This document shows positions 9,864 to 21,540 of a stretch of DNA of 64,000 bases, piece by piece; the first letter of the stretch is position 1; each line of letters starts with the position of its first letter. Source of the DNA: Cotesia glomerata (taxonomy: Eukaryota; Arthropoda; Insecta; Hymenoptera; Braconidae); the NCBI RefSeq assembly GCF_020080835.1, contig NC_058161.1, forward strand, positions 13,759,103 through 13,823,102, given 5' to 3'. A program made the position numbers and the translations under genes. The notes under the pieces were generated by a model, which was not told the DNA's origin, ran no database searches, and saw only the letters and a list, made by a program, of their open reading frames with translations.

Positions 9864-12800
9864 ATTAAACTCCCTCCGCTTCAAAAAAGCCTCAGCGGTG
9901 GGACTAATACACTTAGACATCCCGGAAGCGATGCACTGTCCTAGAATTTCTTCATCCCCACTCTCCTCAGATCCCCCTAAGCTTCCATCTCCGCCATTTT
10001 CTTCCTCCTCCACTCCGCCATTTTCTTCTTCCACTCTATCTTCAAGAATACTCGGCATGGACAAAGCGGACAAGTTTGACTGAGATCCAACCGGAGAAAT
10101 ATCCGCTGGAGTGTCTTCGGTGCAATAAACATGAATTGAGTCCATAGAAACATTCCCTTTCTTAGGAGACTCATCGCTAAGCCTATCCAAGGTCGTGCTA
10201 GTTTGGTACCTGATCAAATTACTACCTTCAACCCTTTGATGCTGCATTCCAATATTAATACACGCCTTAAGAATCTCTTCATCTTCATCAGAGCCCTCTT
10301 CTTTTTTAATCAACCCAGCTTTGACCTTAACCACTTCCTCCCCCTCTTTACCACCCTTATCATCATCAATTGTCAAAGAACTGAGACTGGTCGCGTTGCT
10401 GAACTCCAGGGGTGTGTTTTCCTCCTTAAAATTCTCCAGCCGGTCCTCAAACATCCCCAAATTCTCCCTAAGCTTCTTTCTAGGACTGGGAGGGACAGTT
10501 TGGGTGGGAGAATCTGGAAGCTCACTTGGAGAAATCATCCCGCTGGTCATCCGACTTAAATCGCTGATAACGGAGCTGTGGTCGTCGATAGAGTTCGCTT
10601 CGAATCCGCTGAGACTTCCTAAGGAGCTGCTCCTGGAGAACATCAGCGGGGTTTCCTTGTCGTCGAAATCTTCCGCGAAAGTTACCATTTTCTGGGTCTC
10701 CTTGTCCTTTTCCGGGTCTTGGAGGTCCTGGAGGTCCTGGTCCTGGAGGTCGGGTTCTAAAGGGTCCTCCTTGGTGAGTGAATTTAAGGAGTTTACTCTA
10801 GATAGGTACAATTCTTCCTTAACCTCCTTGACCTCCTTTTTGACCTGCGGTTCCCGCAGGTCAGACATTGAGGTCGCCGTTGAGAAATTCCGGGGAGTTC
10901 CTTCATAAGGGGTACCTTCGGTGCAGTAGGTCTTAGTTACGTCAGGCTGGAGGTCGTCTTCAGGCTCCTGGTCTGCGTACCTGCGACAAAAAAAAAATAT
11001 TAGTATTTTTGAAAATTAGTCCCACTAAGACCTAGGGTTTGAAATCCCGAGTAAAATGAGTATACACAACCTATAGTTATTAATATTGATTCATAGAAAA
11101 AATCGCGTTAATAATTTAGCAAATGATCTATAGATCATTAATCAAAAAAGTGGCCTACTACTTTTCCTCTAAAATCATCCCTTGGCCCCAAAAAATCTCT
11201 AAAAACTCACCTCAAACTATAATCCGTAGGTTGATCCAAGTCAGTCTCAGCATAGTCCCCGCGCTTCTGCTCCAAATACTTCTTAGAATAATCAATAGGC
11301 TGGTCCTCAAAGTTCTCACTCAAAAAAGTCCTCTGCCTAGCCGACAAAAGATTCCTCAACGTCGCACTAGCTCCCATGGAGATCATTTTATGCTGCGAAT
11401 GAACCAAGCTCCTTAAAATCTGCGCAGTCCCCAAATCCCACAAAGTTTTCTGATCAACTGCGTTCCTAGCGGACAAGTTCCACAAAGTTCCGCAGACATT
11501 ACTCACAACTGTCAAGCTTGGAGATCTCAAAAGCTGAACCAGAACTTGAAGGGTTCCTTTTTTCCTTAAAATTTGTCGGTACTTTTCCTCAACTGCGACA
11601 TGGCTTGACACATTCCTTAAAATTCCTCCAGCGTTTTCCACAATTGCTAAGGAAGATTTCTCCAGAGGATCTAGAAGTTCTACTAAGAAGGTCAAGGCAC
11701 CTTGAACTCCGCAGATTTCAGCCTTGTTCCTGGCACAATGCGCGGATAAGTTCCAAAGCGCGGAAAGGATTGCTCTAAGAATTGATTCCCTCTTGCTCCT
11801 TATCGCAGCTTCCATTAGCACTCGGACTGTTCCAGACTCCTTTAAGTGTCTTTTAGAAACATTATCCGCCCTCCAGGACAAGTTCCGGAGGACTGAAGCA
11901 GTAACCTGGTGCGCGTCGTCCTGCGGACTCCTTAACTGAGACACCCAAGCTCTAAGGAACCCCGGGAAGGAACACAGCAAGCTCTTGTTCTTGGAGTCTC
12001 CGAAGGTTAAATTGGTTAAAATCTTCCCGCAGTACTTCCTCACGGCTAGGCAACTTGGGTTCGTTGTTTCTGGGGTGTACAATTTGTAATCCGTTTCTAT
12101 AAGCTCTGCTATTGCGAATAAGCCTCCCATTAGACAGATAGTGTGTCTGTATACGTCCACGTAGGATAGCTTTGTTAGGTCAGAAAGCGCTGATAGAGGG
12201 TGCTGGTCTCGCGCCTGGTTAGGTTCTAGGAAACTGCTGGAGTAATCTCGTAATTGGTCTACTAGAGTTAGGATGTGGAGTTCTTGCCGGTTCTGCTTTT
12301 TGTTCTCCGTGGAACGGATTATGTTGTACAGGGCGCGACCTGCGCTTCTGCGCACTGATTGTTCCGGGTTCGGGGAGTGGATTAGACGGACCAATAGGGA
12401 GATGCAGCCTGAAAAAGAAAGAATTTATTAAGTAATAAGTGGAATCTTATGATAAAATTAACATGCAAAGTATTTGTTGCAAAATATTTATAATGTGATT
12501 GGTCAAATTTACCATAAACATGAAAATATATGCAAATTCTAGAGTCAGGAGCATGCTTACGCGCCCAAATTGAATTTTAGTTTTAAAATAGGGATTTTAG
12601 GTAGAAAGTAGGGGGTTTAAAGATTTAGGAGAAGTGGGGGTAAGGAAATTTGTTTTAGGACTTTAAAAAGGATTTTGATAAGTAAGATAAAGATTTGGGG
12701 AAAATATAGATGGAAACTTGTGGACTCTAGAGGGTTTAAAGGTTTTTTTGAAGAAATTTGGGAGAGAACCTAGAGAAAAAAGGAAGTTAGGTTTGGAAGA

Positions 12801-14435
12801 GGGGGAAAAATGGTAGGGGTATAGTGAATTCCTAGGAATTTCCTAGGAAAAATGGTTTTGTGCTATGGGGTTATTTTTAATATTTTAGATCTAGGAACTT
12901 TGGGAGTGAGTAAGTGGAAAATTGAAAGTTATTGTTTAGGAATTATAAAAATGGCGATAATTCCTAAAATATATTGATTTTAGGAGAAAATTGTAAGAAT
13001 CCTAAATTATAGCTTAGAAAATTTTTTATAAAAAATGTTTTTGTATTATAGGCTTATTTTTAATATTTTAGGAGATATAGGAATTTAAATAGAGATTAGG
13101 AAGGAGAAAATGGTAAATTGTAATTTAGGAGCTAAAAAAATGGCCATAACTCCTAAAATATTGATTTTAGGAGAAAATTATGAGACCTTAAATGTAGCTT
13201 AGGAAATTTCCTATTAGGAATATTTTTGTTCTACAGTCTTATTTTCAATATTTTAGGAGATTAAGAAATTTTAGGAGTGATAAAATATTAAAAAATATAA
13301 ATTTGTTATTCAGATACTGCAAAAGCGGCCATAATTCCTAAAATATTGATTTTAAGAGGAATTTGTAAGAATCCTAAATTATAGTTTAGGAAATTTCGTA
13401 TAAATCGTTGGTGTTCTATAGGCCTATTTTCAATATTTTAGGAGATATAGCAATTTAAAAAGTAACTAGATAATTAAAAATAAAAAATTGTAATCTAGTC
13501 ACTACAAAAATTAGTTACAACTCCTAAAATATTGATTTTAAGAAAAATTTATAAGCATACAAAATTGTAGCTTAGGAAATTTCCTATCAAAAACATTTTT
13601 ATACTATAGGACTCTCGTAAATATTTTAGGAGATATAGAAACTTTAGGAGTAACTAGGAAGTTAAAAGTTATTATTTAGAAACTTAAAAATTAGCGATAA
13701 CTCCTAAAATATTGAGTTTAGAAAAAAATTGTAAAAAACCTAAATTATAGCTTAGAAAATTTCCTATAAAGAACGTCTTTATACTATAGTCCTATTTTCA
13801 ATATTTTAGGAGATATATAAACTTAAATAATGATTAGGAAGTGAAAAATTAAAAATTATTATTTAGGAACTATTAAAGTAATCATAACTAAAATATTAAT
13901 TTTAGGAAAAATTTATATGACTAAAATTGTAGCCTAGAAAATTTCCTACCAAAAACGTTTTTGTATATCATAGGTCTATCTCCAATATTTTAGGAGCTAC
14001 GGAATTTTTTTTACAAAAAAACTTACCAGACTGTCTCATGAGCACACAATTATCCACTGAAGTACTTAAAGACAACAAAGTGTTGCTCGTATCCTTTGGC
14101 CCTGAATTGTCGTTCATCAGCATCCCCAACAAGCTAACAATCATATCCTTCTTGACGTCATACTTCTCCGCGACGTCGTTGTCGTCGCCCTGAGCCTCCT
14201 CCTGCTCAGCTTCCTCAGACTGCAATCCGTTGAAGCTTATCACGCTTCCCGTGAGATTTTCAACTTCACCTTCACTTATTTCTCGCTGGCGGTTCCCGCC
14301 AGCGGGAACCGCACTCCAGGAGTCCCGCTCCAGTGGCCAAGTTCCGTGGTACAACGACGACCGCTGCCTCGACATTCTTGATGAAGATGCTTCTAATGCC
14401 GACGAACAAGGTGAGCCTTTTTCACTCCAAGACAT
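8167..14435 (-). CDS. Apc: Adenomatous polyposis coli protein, APC2-like, Wnt pathway scaffold
   Basis: The model has four exons: 14027-14435, 11211-12408, 9591-10980 and 8167-8373, all GT-AG and phase-consistent, giving about 1067 aa. Armadillo repeats fill exon 2, with typical blocks such as GILRNVSSHVA and GTLWNLSARNA. Exon 2 ends in the beta-catenin-binding 15-mer core DQPTDYSLR. Exon 3 and exon 4 carry 20-aa beta-catenin repeats: TYCTEGTPYEGTPRNFS, FAEDFDDKETPLMFS, VYCTEDTPADISPVGSQSNL and, in exon 4, FATEDTPCNFSVISGISNL. SAMP/Axin-binding-like motifs include EEILKACINIGM, EEILGQCIASGM, AILAECIESAMPK and ILAECIRSAVPK. There is no N-terminal oligomerisation coiled coil and no long basic tail, as in the shorter insect APC2 type. 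A tract of about 23 Glu lies near residues 908-930. APC scaffolds beta-catenin destruction with Axin and GSK3. An upstream coding exon cannot be excluded. Confidence 0.95.
8374..9590. repeat. Degenerate tandem repeats in Apc intron 3
   Basis: The intron is built from recurring blocks: GACTGGGTACTCAAA, AAAGCTCTTTTCCTC and AATTTTTGGAATTTTCC-like runs, in both orientations, with a unit of about 130-250 bp. It looks like a decayed local repeat array. No coding potential is seen. Confidence 0.65.
11015..11160. repeat. Truncated palindrome-core repeat in Apc intron 2
   Basis: One unit of the family seen at 1400-2240, from a CTAGGGTTTGAAATCCCGAG-like block to the TGATCTATAGATCA core. It lacks the distal half and sits in the 230-bp intron 2. 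Confidence 0.8.
12580..13998. repeat. ~185-bp satellite array in Apc intron 1
   Basis: There are about seven units, recognised by AATATTTTAGGAGATATAGG recurring every ~185-190 bp. Each contains the hairpin CTCCTAAAAT-ATTG-ATTTTAGGAG and a TAGGAAATTTCCTA palindrome. The same satellite fills introns of R-Ras (18600-20350) and LMAN2 (43610-45235). Confidence 0.9.
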
Positions 14436-14735
14436 TATTTTTTTTATCTTAAATTTTCAATAAATAAATAAATAAATATAATTTATAAATTAGTAAAATA
14501 TTAATTTTTATTTAAAAAAAAAATTATTTTTACCTTTTTAATAAACTTGCATTTTTTATTTTTTATTTTATTTTTCTTTACAGTACTAATTTTATTTATT
14601 TTAATTATTTATTTATATTATTGTAATTTATTATTTTTAATTCTTAAATTGAGTCAATATTGACATTTTAATATTCTAATGTTATTATTGTTTTTTTTTT
14701 TAGGTTATAGATGCTGACAAGTTTACGAGTGTATA

Positions 14736-14738
<3 letters not shown>
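14436..14738. other. AT-rich stretch upstream of Apc
   Basis: This is extremely AT-rich DNA between the Apc start and the TA tract. No feature is recognised. The Apc promoter or an upstream exon could lie here or beyond. Confidence 0.5.

Positions 14739-14824
<86 letters not shown>
14739..14824. repeat. (TA)n microsatellite
   Basis: About 43 TA dinucleotides. The flanks GTATACACTA ... TACATAGTGTATAC are themselves inverted. Confidence 0.95.
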
Positions 14825-14828
<4 letters not shown>

Positions 14829-14959
14829 GTGTATATATGTTTGTATTTATTCTCCTGACAGGGTCGGTAAGAGTTGCTGACTTTGCGCGGGAAAATTTAA
14901 AAATTTTAATTTTTAAAATTCTAGGCTGATGCCTTAACCACTCATACGACTGATTTTTT

Positions 14960-15235
14960 AGTTAATTAAGAAAATTAGGGAGACTATTGATTTTGGGAGA
15001 AAATTGTAAGAGGAAAATTGTAGCTTAGGAAATTTCCTAGGAAAAATGTTTTTATACTATGGGGTTATTTTTAATATTTTAGGAGATATAGGAACTTTAG
15101 GAGTTATTAAAAAGTGGAAAATTATAAATTATTATTTAGGAACTATAAAAATGGGCATAACTCCTAAAATATTGAGTTTAGGAGAAAATTATGAGAAGAA
15201 AATTGTAGTTTAGAAAATTTTCTAATTAATTAAAT
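14960..15235. repeat. Partial copy of the ~185-bp satellite
   Basis: One to two units of the satellite found in Apc intron 1 (TAGGAAATTTCCTAGG, AATATTTTAGGAGATATAGG) lie upstream of Apc and outside any intron that I can define. Confidence 0.75.
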
Positions 15236-15254
15236 TTAAAAAAATTAATTTAAA

Positions 15255-15700
15255 TAGTATATTACACACCTGTGGCAAGAAAATGAGAAATGTCTCAGAA
15301 CACATATATGTTGCCCGAGGCGAAGCCGAGGTCGACATATATGTGATCTGAGATATTTATTATTTTCCTGCCATAGGTTTGTATACTATTTTTCTGTCCG
15401 ACAGAGGCGGAAAGCGGCAATTTCGTTTAGCGCAGTGGGCCGAAAGTTGCCACTTTCCGCCTGGAGGGCAGAAAAAAAATTTAATTTAAAAAAATTAAAA
15501 AAAAATTCTAGGCTGATGCCTTAACCACTCACACGACTGATTAAAAATATTTTCAGAGCAACTTTTGCCGACAACTTGGTGACAACTTGGTGAACAAGTT
15601 GACACCAACCGAGTTACTTTCCAAGAGTTGCCGCCAAGTTGGTGACAAGTTGCGGCAGTAGATTGACAGAAAGTTGCGGCCAACTTGGCTATCAGGGTAT
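15255..15700. repeat. Hairpin and AAGTTGCCGCC motif array
   Basis: 15265-15375 is an imperfect hairpin (arms beginning CACCTGTGGCAAGAAAATGA and ending TTATTTTCCTGCCATAGG). 15390-15465 is another, with arms GGCGGAAAGCGGCAA and TTGCCACTTTCCGCC. 15555-15690 consists of a degenerate AACTTGGTGACAAGTTGCGGC motif in both orientations. It is probably a TIR-type element, and its ends are not clear to me. Confidence 0.55.
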
Positions 15701-16356
15701 GTTTAAAATCAACCTAAAAAAATTCTACGTTACCAACAGCCAGTAAGATCCCGGCTGTTGCTAATCGCCCGGCTTTCCACTTACGCGCCGTTCTCAATAT
15801 AAATACAATTTATAATAAAATTCTCTAATAAAAACAATTTAAAAAAAATTTATTTACTTATAAAAATATTTATCAAACTCAAAAACAATAATAATTTTCT
15901 TTTTTTTTCTTAAATTAAATTTTCATTTTTTTTTTTAAATTAATGAATGATTTAAGTTGTATGCACTGCGTCCAACCTTGAGTAGCTGTACAATTTTAAC
16001 ACACAAGATATATTATGTATGTTTTGTATATATATATAATATATATAAAATATATATAATCCACACATTTAGAGTTGTAGTATGTGAAGCATCAAGATAA
16101 AGCCATGTTAATATAACGTCATAAAATATTTATATATTTTACATAATAATTAATAACTTCACATACTTTGTTGTTCCATTCAAATTAAAAATTTTTATTC
16201 ATTTATTTTTTTTATTTTTTCATTCAATTTAACTATTTATTAAATATTGTGAGTTTATAATTTTTTTCTAAAGTTTATTTTTTGTGTTTACAGCGTTAAA
16301 TTTTTTTTATTATTATTTTTTTTTAAGTGCCTTAAAATAAATTAAAAAATAAAATA
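15701..16356. other. R-Ras upstream region
   Basis: No coding exon is seen. A GC-richer island near 15715-15795 (CGTTACCAACAGCC ... CCACTTACGCGCCG) stands out from the AT background and may be promoter or 5'UTR. This is inference. Confidence 0.35.
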
Positions 16357-16690
16357 ATGTCTCGAAATGGTGAAAGAAGTTACGCACAAACTTATAAATT
16401 AGTTGTTGTTGGTGGTGGGGGTGTTGGTAAATCTGCTATAACAATACAATTTATACAAGTAAGTAAAATTTATTTTTTTTGTTTAAAAAAAAAAAATTTT
16501 TTTTTTGAAAAAAATTTTTTTTTTTTTTTTAAAAAATTTTTTTATAATAATAAAAATTATTGTAGGAGTAGTGTTGTAAGAATTAATAAAAGCTTGCGTA
16601 GGTACTTTATTTTAATTTTTTTATTACATATTTACATTATTAATTCAAATATTTGTTCTATTATAAAAAAAAATAAATAATACTATATAG

Positions 16691-16732
<42 letters not shown>

Positions 16733-19700
16733 TAATTTGGATTAATAAAAAAAAAAAAAAAATTGACTAAAATTCTATTTATAAACTTGAAAACAATTTT
16801 CACGGACATAACGTAATTCCTGGCACTCTTCCACCAGATGTATCCTTATCACAGCTTTTAAATGTCTTTTATCTCCTCTAGAATCATTTATTACCCATAA
16901 ATCGTGATTATACTTAAAAAAAACTATTTTTTCATCTTCAATACTAACTCCAGACATTTAAACATTTTTCTTCTCAAAAAACTATTAAAAAAAAAAAAGT
17001 TATTTATTTTCTGACGAAATATTCTTATTGTCCATTAAATTCCCTATAAGTTGATTTTTTTATTTTTTAAATCCGAAGTAGCTCACCAAAATTGTATTGG
17101 CGAGTTGCGAAATTCGCTAAAGTATCACTGAGAAAGTCTAGGGTTCGATTCTCGGTCAGATTTTTTTTTTTTTTTATTAATATTCTAAATGATTTTTTAT
17201 CATTTATTTTATTTAAAATAATTTTACATATAAAAAAATAATCCAACCTATTAAAAAGTTTTTAAGATTGTTTATTTATTTTAGATAAAATATTTACTGA
17301 AAATATAAATATAAAAAGAATTGTTTATACAGACGTATAAAAGCCGGGCTTTAATCTATTTTAGCACTACGGGCGTGCAACCGTTATATTAAATGGTACA
17401 CTATATTTATGATTATGAGTCATACTTTAAAAAAAATTTTTTTTTTAATTATTTAATATTAAAAGAAAGTTTTTAATTTTCTGTTTCATTGAATATGAAT
17501 GAAATTATTTAATAACGTGGGTGAGATAAGCCCACACTTATTTCATCAATAGTTTTACTTTTTATTTTTTTTTCTCATTAAAAAAAAATAAATTGTATAA
17601 TATACAAGATGAAATGAAGAAATTACCATTTCAATGACTCATTCAATTTTTTATCTATTTATAAGATCTTATATTAATGCTAGGTCACAATAAATTTAAA
17701 TTTATAAGAATTATTATTTTTTTTTTTTATTATTAAAAAAAAATTATTTAATAAAAAAAAAATTACCCTGACCGAGAATCGAACCCTAGACTTTCGCAGT
17801 GAAACTTTAGCGACTTTAGCAACTCGCCAATGCAATTTTGGTGACCTACCTCGGATTTAAAAAATAAAAAAAGGTACTTATAGGGAATTTAATGGACAAT
17901 AAGAATATTTCGTCAGAAAATAAATAACTTTTTTTTTTTAATAGTTTTTTGGGAAGAAAAATGTTTAAATGTCTGGAGTTAGTATCAAAGATGAAAAAAA
18001 ATTTTTTTTCTTTAGTATACTCACGATTTATGGGTAATAAATGATTCTAGAGGAGATAAAAGACATTTAAAAGCTGTGATAAGGATACATCTGGTGTAAG
18101 AGTGCCAGGAATCACGTTATGTCCATAAAAATTGTTTTGAAGTTTATAAATAGAATTTTAGTCATTTTTATTACAATTATTTATTTCTACAATCTTAATA
18201 TTTTTTTAGAGTTATTTTGTCACGGATTATGATCCAACTATTGAAGACTCTTATACAAAACAGTGCGTAATAGATGATGTACCAGCCAAGCTCGATAGTA
18301 AGTTCTTCAATTGTTTCAAGATAGTTTTTATGATTAGATAATTATTATCGAAATTAATTGTAATTAATATTTTTTTTTAGTTTTGGACACGGCGGGACAA
18401 GAAGAATTTAGTGCAATGCGGGAACAATATATGAGAAGTGGTGAAGGATTTTTGTTGGTATTTTCCGTAACAGATCATTCTTCTTTTGAAGAAATTGCTA
18501 AATTTCATAAGCAAATTTTGAGAGTTAAAGATCGGGATGAATTTCCGATGCTTATGGTTGGTAATAAATCGGATTTGGATCATCAAAGATATGTAAGTTC
18601 ATATTTTAGAAAAAATTTATAAGAAACCAAAGTTGTAGCTTGGAAAATTTCCTATTAAAAATGTTTTTTTACTATGGGGTTATTATTAATATTTAAGGAG
18701 ACATATGAAGTTTAGGAGTGACTATGAAGTGGAAAATTAAAAATTGTTATTTAGGAACTATAAAAGTAGTCATAACTCTTAAAATATTGAATTTAGGAGA
18801 AAATTGCAAGAACTAAATTGTAGCTTAGAAAATTTCCTATTAAAAACGTTTTTATACTATAGGGCTGTTTTTAATATTTTAGGAGATATAGGAACTTTAG
18901 GAGTGACTAGTAACTGAGAAATTAAAAGTTATTGTTTAGAAACTGAAAAAATATCGATAACTCCTAAAATATTGATTTTAGGAAAAATAAAAAGGAAACC
19001 TAAATTGTAGCTTCGAAAATTTCCTATTAAAAATCTCCGTATACTATGAGGTTATTTTGAATATTTTAGGAGATCTAGGAACTTTAGGAGTGATTAGGAA
19101 GTGGAAAATTAAAAATTATTAATTAGGAATTTTAAAAGTGGCCATAAATCCTAAAATATTTATTTTAGGAGAAAATTTTAAGAAAAAAATTGAAGCTTAG
19201 CAAATTTCCTATCAAAAACGTTTTTATACTAAGGGTCTATCTTTAATATTTTAGGAGATACAGGACTTCAAATAGTTATTAGGAAGTAGAAAATGGAAAA
19301 TTGTAATTTAGGAGTCACAAAAATAGCCATAACTCCTAAAATATGGATTTTAGGAGAAAATTGTAAGAAATTAAATTGTAACTTAGAAAATTTTCTATTA
19401 AAAACATTCTCACACTATAGGTTTAGCTTGGATATTTTAGGAGATATAGGAACTTTAGAAATGACTAGAAAGTTAATAATTAAACATTATTGTTTAGGGA
19501 CTATAACGATGGCGATAACTCCTAAAATATTGATTTTAGAAAAAATTCATAAGAGACCAAAATTGTAGCTTAGGAAATTTCCTATTGATAATGTATTTTA
19601 TAGGTCATTTTATAGGTCTATTTTTGATATTCTAGGAGATATAGGAATTTTAGGAAGTGTACAATTAAAACTTAATATTTAAGAATTATAAAAATGGCTA

Positions 19701-20613
19701 TAACTCGTAAAATATTGATTTTAGGAAAAAATCATCAGATCAATTTTGTAGCTTAGAAAATTTCCTAAAAAAAATGTATTCATATTACAGGTCTATCTGT
19801 AATATTTTAGGAGATATAGGAGTTTTAGGAAGTGAAAAATTGAAAATTATTATTTAGGAGCTATAGAAATGGTTATAATTCCTAAAATATTGATTTTAGG
19901 AAAAAATCATGAGGTCAATTTTAAAGCTTAGGAAATTTCCTAAAAAAATATATTCATATTATAGGTCTATCTTTAATATTTTAGGAGATATAGGAATTTT
20001 AGAAAGTGGAAAATTAAAAATTATTATTTAGGAACTATAAAAGTACCCATAACTCCTAAAATATTGATTTTAGGGAAAAATCATGAGGTCAACTTTGTAG
20101 CTTAGGGAATTTCCTATTAAAAATGTTTGTATACTATAGGTCTATCTTTAATATTTTAGGAGATATAGGAAATTTAGGAGTGACTAAGAAGTCAAAAATT
20201 AAAAATGATCTTTTAGGAACTAAAAAAGTGGCTATAACTCCTAAAATATTGATTTTAGGAAAAATTCATAAGAAACCAAAATTTTAGCTTAAGAAATTTT
20301 CTCATATTATAGGTTTATCTTTAATATTTTAGGAGATATAACAATTTTATACTCATACAATAAAAATTAGAAAATTATTTAGTTTTAATATTATTATTAT
20401 TCTAATTATTTTTTTTAGGTACCAATGGACGAAGCACAAAACATGGCTCGCGTATTGAAAATTCCGTACATCGAATGCTCGGCAAAATTGCGCATGAATG
20501 TCGACCAAGCGTTTCACGAGCTCGTAAGAATCGTCAGAAAATTTCAGCTGTCCGAGCGGCCGCCTCTCAAGCCTAATTATAAGAAAAATAAAAAGAAATG
20601 TTGTATGTTATAA
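16357..20613 (+). CDS. Ras64B: R-Ras-type small GTPase (Ras64B/Ras2-like)
   Basis: The model has four exons: 16357-16458, 18210-18297, 18381-18592 and 20419-20613, all GT-AG and phase-consistent, giving 198 aa. All G motifs are intact: P-loop GGGGVGKS (19-26), switch I YDPTIEDSY, switch II DTAGQEEFSAM, NKSD (125-128) and ECSAK (153-157). The sequence YKLVVVGGGGVGKSA and the phrase QILRVKDRDEFP point to R-Ras/TC21 rather than classical Ras. The tail is lysine-rich and ends in the CAAX box CCML. A terminal Leu favours geranylgeranylation, and the second Cys could be palmitoylated. The product should signal from the plasma membrane. Intron 1 carries a large inverted repeat and intron 3 the ~185-bp satellite. 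Confidence 0.95.
16685..16727. repeat. Poly(A) tract in R-Ras intron 1
   Basis: A run of more than 30 A lies just before the left arm of the inverted repeat at 16770-18165. Confidence 0.85.
16770..18165. repeat. ~400-bp inverted repeat with B-box-like motif in R-Ras intron 1
   Basis: The left arm (about 16770-17175) and right arm (about 17760-18160) are inverted copies around a ~590-bp spacer. Each arm has a conserved segment (AGGTCACCAAAATTG ... CTAGGGTTCGATTCTCGGTCAG) resembling a tRNA T-arm/B box, and a segment encoding a 60-codon reading frame. The frame is open on the minus strand in the left arm (16775-16957) and damaged in the right arm. Shorter copies without that frame lie at 21030-21260 and 21320-21541. 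This suggests a tRNA-derived SINE-like repeat that picked up foreign sequence. Confidence 0.65.
18600..20350. repeat. ~185-bp satellite array in R-Ras intron 3
   Basis: About nine to ten units with AATATTTTAGGAGATATAGG near 18872, 19245, 19430, 19800, 19975, 20146 and 20324. It is the same family as the Apc and LMAN2 intron arrays and fills almost the whole intron. Confidence 0.9.
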
Positions 20614-21540
20614 TTTATAATTACAATTATTTTTATTAATTAATTACATTACATTTCACATTACATAATATTCAAATTAATTACTAATTTTTTAATTATA
20701 TTTTATTAACATAATATTTTATCAAATCAAAAGTTTACAAATTTTTATAAACAAAATATATAGATATATATTTACAAATTAAAATAATATTTTTGATACT
20801 TTTAATTAAAAAAAATTTAATTAGATCGTTTTTTTTTAAAAATATTTTCTAGCCTTAAAAATTCACTGCCTGAATTATTTTTAATAAAAATATACAAGTT
20901 AGATTTAATAATTAGATTATTAAAATGGGTTTTATTAATTTAATTTAGATAGTAATTAATAATAATATTAATTATAAAAAAAAGGATTTTTAATTTAATA
21001 AATGAAAAAAAAAAAAAAAAAAATTAATTACTCTGACCGAGAATCGAACCCTAGACTTTCACAATAAAACTTGAGCGACTTTCGCAATTCGCTAATGCAA
21101 TTTTGGTGACCTACCTCTAATTAAAAAAATAAAATAATGTGCTTATAGGAAATTTAATGGCCAATTAGAATACTTTATCGGAAAATAAATAATTTTTTTA
21201 TTTTAAAGAAGAAAAAATTAAATATTTTTTTCATGCAAAATAAAATAAGTGAATATTTTTAAAATTATATTAAAAAAGAAAAGTTTATAATATTAATAAA
21301 AAAAAATAAAAAAAAAAAATTTACCTTGACCGAGAATCGAACCCTAAACTTTTGTAGTAAAACTTTAGCAACTTTAACACCTCGCTAATGCAATTTTGGT
21401 GACATACCTCTAATTTAAAAAATAAAAAAATGCACTTACAGGAAATTTAATGGCCAATAAGGTTCCTTCCTCAGAAAATAAATAACTATTTTTTTTTAAA
21501 AAGAAAAAAATTAAATATTTTTTTCATGCAAAATAAAATA
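20614..21540. repeat. R-Ras 3' region and two tandem SINE-like repeat copies
   Basis: 20614-21010 is AT-rich 3'UTR or intergenic sequence. Two copies of a repeat with GACCGAGAATCGAACCCTAGA (B-box-like, minus strand) follow at 21030-21260 and 21320-21541, about 290 bp apart. Both include the string ATTTTTTTCATGCAAAATAAAATAAGT. In the second copy that string forms the last codons and stop of the coiled-coil gene. Confidence 0.65.

Noticed and set aside
9678..10908. Plus-strand frames rich in Ser/Phe/Leu opposite Apc exon 3
   Set aside because: They are antisense shadows of the Glu-rich and charged coding sequence of Apc, whose exons, phases and motifs are all consistent.
14711..14929. Frame with alternating Ile/Tyr
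   Set aside because: It is translation of the (TA)n microsatellite.
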